DNA of 64,000 nt from CAZTHM01 sp041946825 (GTDB lineage Bacteria > Acidobacteriota > Terriglobia > UBA7540): NCBI GenBank assembly GCA_041946825.1, contig JBHGBD010000001.1, positions 558,001 through 622,000 on the forward strand. The letters run 5' to 3'. Below are positions 59,999 through 64,000 of this stretch, piece by piece; position 1 is the first letter of the stretch, and every line of letters begins with the position of its first letter. The position numbers and the translations under genes are program-made. The notes beneath the pieces are model-generated. The model was not told the DNA's origin. It saw only the letters and a program-made list of their open reading frames with translations, and ran no database searches.

Positions 59999-62900
59999 TT
60001 ACCAGTTGAGGCGCAGGGAAAACTGAATCTGCCTGGAATTCTGCGCCGAGCTGATGCGGCCAAAATTTGATGTCCCGAAAATGAGCCCGGGACGGTCGAA
60101 GTTCGGATGGTTGGTAAGGTTGAAGAAGTCGGTGCGGAAGACGAGGTTCGTGCGCTCCGTGAGGCGCGCGTGGCGCTCCAGGCTCACATCCCAGTTCTTG
60201 AAGTCGGGTCCCGTAATGACGTTTCTGCCTTCGTTGCCGGGGATACTGAAGGCGCCCGCGGCGTCGAAGAAAAGCGGCGGGGTCTGGAATGCGTCGATAT
60301 TGAACCAGCGTTCAGGAGTGCGCTGATTCATTCCCCAGTTGGGGTCGAAGAGGAGATCCGGCCGGTCCGTGCCGTTTGATTGCGTCCCGCTGAGCGCGGT
60401 GGGAAGAACGGCCGTCATTGGCTGCCCCGTCTGGAGGGTGAGGATATTGGCCAGTTGCCAATCGCCGAGGGCTTTTGCGGCCCAGCCATCGCGTGCCCAG
60501 CGCCGGCCCGCGCCGAACGGTAACGCCCAGGTGCTGGAGAGGACGAAGCGTTGGCGAACGTCGAAGTCGGAAAGCCCGCGCTCGGCGTTCAAATTGTAAT
60601 TATCCTGAGGCTGATTCGTGCCGTTCAAGCCTGACGCGGTATCAATGGACTTGCCCACGGTATATCCCGCAACCAACGAAACTCCCTTGGTGAACCGGCG
60701 CTCGAGCCGCGCGATGAGGGCGTGATAATTCGAATTGACGTCCGTCGCCCGGACGAACTGGTTCGACCCCGGCTGCGGATGATACCCGCGGCGCTCGCCG
60801 GGCAAGTTGGGGACGCCCTGGTTCTGAAGCGCTCGGCGAGGCAGCTTGTGTGCCGCCGTGCCCGCGTAGCTCAAAGAGAATCCTGTCGTGGGGGTGAGCA
60901 GATGGTCGAGCGAGAGCGTCCACTCGTAGGCATAGCCGTTGCGGATATCGGGAGGCGACGAAACGGCGACCGGCGGCGAATTCCCCAACTGGTACGCGAG
61001 TCCGTAGCTCAATATGGGCGGCGCCCAACTCTGCCCGCAGGCGCCGGGTCCGAAGAACCGGCAGAGGTCGAGGCCGAAGAGGAATTCCGTGATGGGGGCG
61101 CTCAAGCGCGTTTCGGCGGCGTAATCGAGTTCGCCGAGGGAATTGAATACTCCGACGCCTCCCCGCAGCGACGTTGTTCCTCGGCCTGTGAGGTCGTAAG
61201 CAAATCCCAGGCGCGGCGCCCAGCCGGACCAGTCAGGCCGCAGCAGGGAAGCGGGCAAGCCGGCCTGTTGCGAGGTCATGAATTGCAGCCCGAATTGCTG
61301 CTGCAGGTTTTGAACGAGGGGATCGGAGAGAAGTCCTTCCGCCTGCCCGCGCTCGTTGCGCACGATGTAGCGCGTGGCGTCGGTGGGATCGAGAATCGAC
61401 GCGCGACCGTCAGCGTTGGCAGGCGGGGTGAAGAATTCCTGGCGCAGGCCGTAAGTGAGTGTCAGCCGCCGCGTAACGCGGTAGTCGTCAGAGAAGTAGA
61501 GCCCCAGGTAGTTCAACCGGTCGTTGCCGCCGGAATTCCCCGCCTGGGCGAAGGAGAGGAACGGCCGGCCCAGCAGAAAATCCGCGAAGGCGTTGCCTGA
61601 CACCGATCCGAACCCGTCGCTGAACGAAAAGATGCCCTGGCCGAAATCCTCGACGAGATAAAACAGCCGCAGGCGGCGGACGTCCGCGCCGAACTTCAAT
61701 GTGTGATTGCCTTTCACCCATACCAGATTATCGGTGAATTGAAATGTGTGGTTCTTGCGAATGAAGGGCTGGAAGATGTCGCTGTCGCCCATGTCGGCGT
61801 AACCGGGAACGTTGATGGCCGGGATGCCGCGGTTCGTCGCCCCGGGCGCGCGCTCGATGCCGAGGGCGCCGAGGAAATTGCTGTTGATGTTTTCCGCCTC
61901 CTTGGTGCCGAGAAAATAGGCGTAGCCGAAACGGAAATCGTTGATGAGAGTGGGGCGGAACACCGAGGTCAGGCCCAGGGCAAAATTTCTGCCGCGGTCG
62001 TCTTTGTTGGTTCCGAAGCCCGGCGGCGCGGGCGGGTTCTGCGCGAAGGTGTTGGGGACGAACGGGAAGAGCTGCGCGCCGTCGAAGAGCAGAAATCGCC
62101 CGAACAACTGGTGTTGTTCGTTCAATTGATGGTCGAGGCGAACCAGAAACTGGTCGGTCGTCACGCTGCGCAGTCCGACGTTGATGTTGTTATTGTTTCC
62201 CGGCGGCGCGTCGGGCTGATTCGGAAAAGGGACGCGATCCAGAACCGCGCGCGAAAGGGGATTGATTTCCGATTCCGGAATCATGTTCCCATCAAATGGC
62301 TGTCCGGTGGAGGGATTGATGATGGCCGGGAAGGGAAGTCCGGTGAGCGGATTGATCCCGGAGAAATCCCCGCTGCGCAGCGCCGCCGAGGGGAGAAGGG
62401 TCGTGTTGGTGACGCTCTGATGGATTCGCAAGCCTTCGTAGTTGGCAAAGAAGAACGTGCGGTCGCGCTGGAGCGGCCCGCCGGCGCTGGCTCCAAACTG
62501 GTTTTGACGGAAGGGCGGAATCGGCCGGCCCGGATCGTCAAAGAAGTTTCGCGAATCCAGGGCGCTGTTGCGAAGGAATTCGTAGGCGGTCCCGGAAAAT
62601 CGGTTCGAGCCGGAGCGCGAGGCGATATTGACCTGCGCGCCCGAGGTCAGTCCCTGGTCGGCGGAGTAGGAACTCTCCACCACGCGGAATTCGCGAATTG
62701 CGTCGATGGAGGGATTCACCGTCAGGCTGTAAGCGAACGGCTCCATCAGGGTAATGCCGTCGAGTGAGAAGTTGTTCCGCTCGGAGCGCTGGCCATTGAC
62801 GGAAAATCCGATGCCTTGCGCGGCGGTGTTGAATTGCTGGCTGGAGCCATTGGGATAGGCGGGCACGGCGCCCGCGGCGAGCAGAGTCAATTGCGACCAT

Positions 62901-63364
62901 TGCCGGCCATTGAGCGGCAACAAACTGACGCGCTGGTTGTCAATTTCGTCGCCGATGGCGGGTGTGGCGGTCTGAATGAGTGGCGGCTGGGCATCCACGC
63001 GAAGGGTGGTCTGCTCACGCGCAAGTTCAAGCTTCGCGTCCACGCGCGCCGTCTCGCCAACCCGAAGGGTCAACCCGCGCAGGATTTTCGTGGCGAATCC
63101 CGATCGCGAAACCTCCAAATCGTAGGCGCCCACAGGGGCCATCGGGAAACTGTAGAAGCCTTCGGAGTCGGTGCGCGCCTCACGGCGCTGCAAGGTGGCA
63201 GTGTTGAGGAGCTCAACTCTCGCGTCCGGAACGGCGGCACCGGAAGGGTCGCTTACATAGCCTTCCAGGTTGCTGCTCCAGTTCTGGGCGCGCAGTGAGA
63301 ACGGCAGTGCGAGAAAAAGAAACGAAGCAATGAATGAGAAATTGCGCTTGTGATTCGTCAACAA
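59999..63364 (-). CDS. Oar-type TonB-dependent receptor under an FMN riboswitch
   Basis: A TTG at 63364, with AAGGGG upstream, starts 1121 residues (no ATG is available in frame). A signal peptide (to ALPFSLRAQ), a carboxypeptidase-regulatory domain (SNLEGYVSDPSGAAVPDARVELLN), plug (GDEIDNQRVSLLPLNGRQWSQLTLLAAG; NNFSLDGITLMEPFAYSLTVNPSIDAIREFRVVESSYSADQG) and barrel ending IQFSLRLNW are clear. An FMN riboswitch lies 110 bases upstream, so flavin is the likely ligand or the control signal. The barrel is of the large Oar kind, not the small type usual for vitamins. Confidence 0.92.
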   Translation of the reverse strand: MLTNHKRNFSFIASFLFLALPFSLRAQNWSSNLEGYVSDPSGAAVPDARVELLNTATLQRREARTDSEGFYSFPMAPVGAYDLEVSRSGFATKILRGLTLRVGETARVDAKLELAREQTTLRVDAQPPLIQTATPAIGDEIDNQRVSLLPLNGRQWSQLTLLAAGAVPAYPNGSSQQFNTAAQGIGFSVNGQRSERNNFSLDGITLMEPFAYSLTVNPSIDAIREFRVVESSYSADQGLTSGAQVNIASRSGSNRFSGTAYEFLRNSALDSRNFFDDPGRPIPPFRQNQFGASAGGPLQRDRTFFFANYEGLRIHQSVTNTTLLPSAALRSGDFSGINPLTGLPFPAIINPSTGQPFDGNMIPESEINPLSRAVLDRVPFPNQPDAPPGNNNNINVGLRSVTTDQFLVRLDHQLNEQHQLFGRFLLFDGAQLFPFVPNTFAQNPPAPPGFGTNKDDRGRNFALGLTSVFRPTLINDFRFGYAYFLGTKEAENINSNFLGALGIERAPGATNRGIPAINVPGYADMGDSDIFQPFIRKNHTFQFTDNLVWVKGNHTLKFGADVRRLRLFYLVEDFGQGIFSFSDGFGSVSGNAFADFLLGRPFLSFAQAGNSGGNDRLNYLGLYFSDDYRVTRRLTLTYGLRQEFFTPPANADGRASILDPTDATRYIVRNERGQAEGLLSDPLVQNLQQQFGLQFMTSQQAGLPASLLRPDWSGWAPRLGFAYDLTGRGTTSLRGGVGVFNSLGELDYAAETRLSAPITEFLFGLDLCRFFGPGACGQSWAPPILSYGLAYQLGNSPPVAVSSPPDIRNGYAYEWTLSLDHLLTPTTGFSLSYAGTAAHKLPRRALQNQGVPNLPGERRGYHPQPGSNQFVRATDVNSNYHALIARLERRFTKGVSLVAGYTVGKSIDTASGLNGTNQPQDNYNLNAERGLSDFDVRQRFVLSSTWALPFGAGRRWARDGWAAKALGDWQLANILTLQTGQPMTAVLPTALSGTQSNGTDRPDLLFDPNWGMNQRTPERWFNIDAFQTPPLFFDAAGAFSIPGNEGRNVITGPDFKNWDVSLERHARLTERTNLVFRTDFFNLTNHPNFDRPGLIFGTSNFGRISSAQNSRQIQFSLRLNW

Positions 63365-63473
63365 GAGGCTGCCCCTTTTCGGGGCATTGGCGGGGACAGA
63401 CGAATTTCAACCTGTCATGGATGGACACGTGCCCGCGCGGGCATGCGCCCATCCGCCAGGCGGATTTCCGCCT

Positions 63474-63682
63474 CGACCTCCTCCCATCCGGACTATACCG
63501 TCGGCCCCGGAGTTTCACCGGATCGTGGGAGAAGTGCAGTGAACAGTGAATAGTGAACAGTAGTCAGACCGCGCTTGCTGTACACTGTTCACTCATCACT
63601 GTCCACTGTCCTTCGCCCTCGCGGGCTCTACCGCCGATCGGGAATTGGGAAATCGCTTTCCCTCACCCTGCCCCGAAGGTCG
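63474..63682 (-). promoter_or_regulatory. FMN riboswitch (RFN element)
   Basis: The minus strand shows the conserved core in order: TTCGGGGCAGGGTGAGGGAA, CCGATCGGCGGT, AGAGCCCGCGAGGGC, then after the variable arm GATCCGGTGAAACTCCGGGG, CCGACGGTATAGTCCGGATG and GGAG. The ends CGACCTTC (63682-63675) and GGAGGTCG (63481-63474) pair as P1. The variable arm is enlarged by an inverted word repeat (63536-63611). Downstream hairpins GGCGGAAATCCGCC and GCCCCGAAAAGGGGC lie before the receptor TTG, the second covering the Shine-Dalgarno. RFN elements repress downstream genes when FMN is high. Confidence 0.92.
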
Positions 63683-63835
63683 TATTCAAATGTCGCCAAC
63701 AGTCTAGCACTTTGCTGCCCGAGCGCTCAACCTCTCGTCGGAATCTACCGCGCCGGGCAGGAAGTAAGCATCGCACGAGGGGCGGCTTCAGGTGTCGGGG
63801 TGGAGTCAAGAAATTGTCAATCTTGCGCGGTCGGC

Positions 63836-63863
63836 TTGACCCCCACCAGGATGCCCTTATACT
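63836..63863 (+). promoter_or_regulatory. sigma70-type promoter
   Basis: TTGACC (63836-63841), 16-base spacer, TATACT (63858-63863); the coding start is at 63888, so the leader is short. Confidence 0.6.
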
Positions 63864-63887
63864 CGTAGTTCGCCGGATTTCCACACC

Positions 63888-64000
63888 ATGACGAAACACA
63901 CTGAGGAGCAGCCAAAATCGCGCCGCGGCGAACCGTGGGCGCTGGGGTCGGTGTTGGGGTATTCCTCGGCGAACATTTTTGATCGCATCGCGGTGGTCCA
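63888..64000 (+). CDS. start of a gene, possibly an EamA-like transporter (cut by window)
   Basis: ATG 63888 opens TKHTEEQPKSRRGEPWALGS, then VLGYSSANIFDRIAVV up to the edge. After a polar 20-residue head, the segment ALGSVLGYSSANIFDRIAVV resembles the first helix of a DMT/EamA transporter. The promoter at 63836 supports the start. Divergent from the FMN-riboswitch gene; only about 37 residues are visible. Confidence 0.45.
   Translation, partial: MTKHTEEQPKSRRGEPWALGSVLGYSSANIFDRIAVV

Overview
The window looks like a chromosome segment from an Acidobacteriota bacterium. Three very large Oar-type TonB-dependent receptors (carboxypeptidase-regulatory-like N-terminus, about 1100-1260 residues), an adjacent pair of VWFA proteins of the type typical of this phylum, a BshB1-like deacetylase, many Tat-exported enzymes and high G+C all point that way. 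This is inference from gene content, since no rRNA or marker gene is present. No CRISPR array, intact insertion sequence or prophage was seen.

Layout. 1-10 kb: a carbohydrate locus with a TonB receptor (cut by the left edge), a LacI-family regulator, a secreted GH10-type glycosidase and three Tat-exported TIM-barrel proteins. Three copies of a palindrome (YTAATCGWTTAR) sit at the promoters of the receptor, the regulator and one Tat enzyme and suggest a small regulon. 9.9-10.3 kb: a tyrosine-recombinase remnant facing the 3' end of a tRNA-Ile2(CAU). 10.6-17.3 kb: a large TPR protein and a second Oar receptor with a clear intrinsic terminator between them. 17.7-25.0 kb: the complete phosphate module phoB-phoR-pstS-pstC-pstA-pstB-phoU with an 11-bp-period repeat array before pstS. 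25.1-32 kb: a PQQ-dehydrogenase/multiheme cytochrome fusion in an operon with two amidohydrolases, and a smaller TonB receptor. 32.1-33.2 kb: tRNA-Asp and tRNA-Val, then a DUF507 pair. 33.2-43.6 kb: M48 protease, DedA, an orphan family protein, BshB1, a four-helix-bundle protein, an SDR, a TgpA-like transglutaminase, DinB and MutY. 43.6-48 kb: the VWFA pair. 48.2-64 kb: UbiD-family decarboxylase, a low-GC orphan, a secreted glycosidase-like protein, YceH, PEGA protein, NTF2-like protein, a beta-helix protein, a glycine-zipper protein, MsrP, and finally an FMN riboswitch that precedes a third Oar receptor.

Two observations stand out. First, a complete FMN riboswitch (minus strand, 63474-63682) precedes an Oar-type TonB receptor, which makes that receptor a candidate outer-membrane flavin importer. 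Second, the intergenic spaces carry a recurring architecture: inverted pairs of short-period word repeats (words such as ATCACAAAT, AATTGAAA, ATCAGCC, GTCACTC, GTGAACA). One pair flanks a four-helix-bundle gene, one lies inside the variable arm of the FMN riboswitch, and others supply the stop codon, N-terminus or Shine-Dalgarno of neighbouring genes. Different words with one architecture suggest a mobile or self-spreading repeat class.
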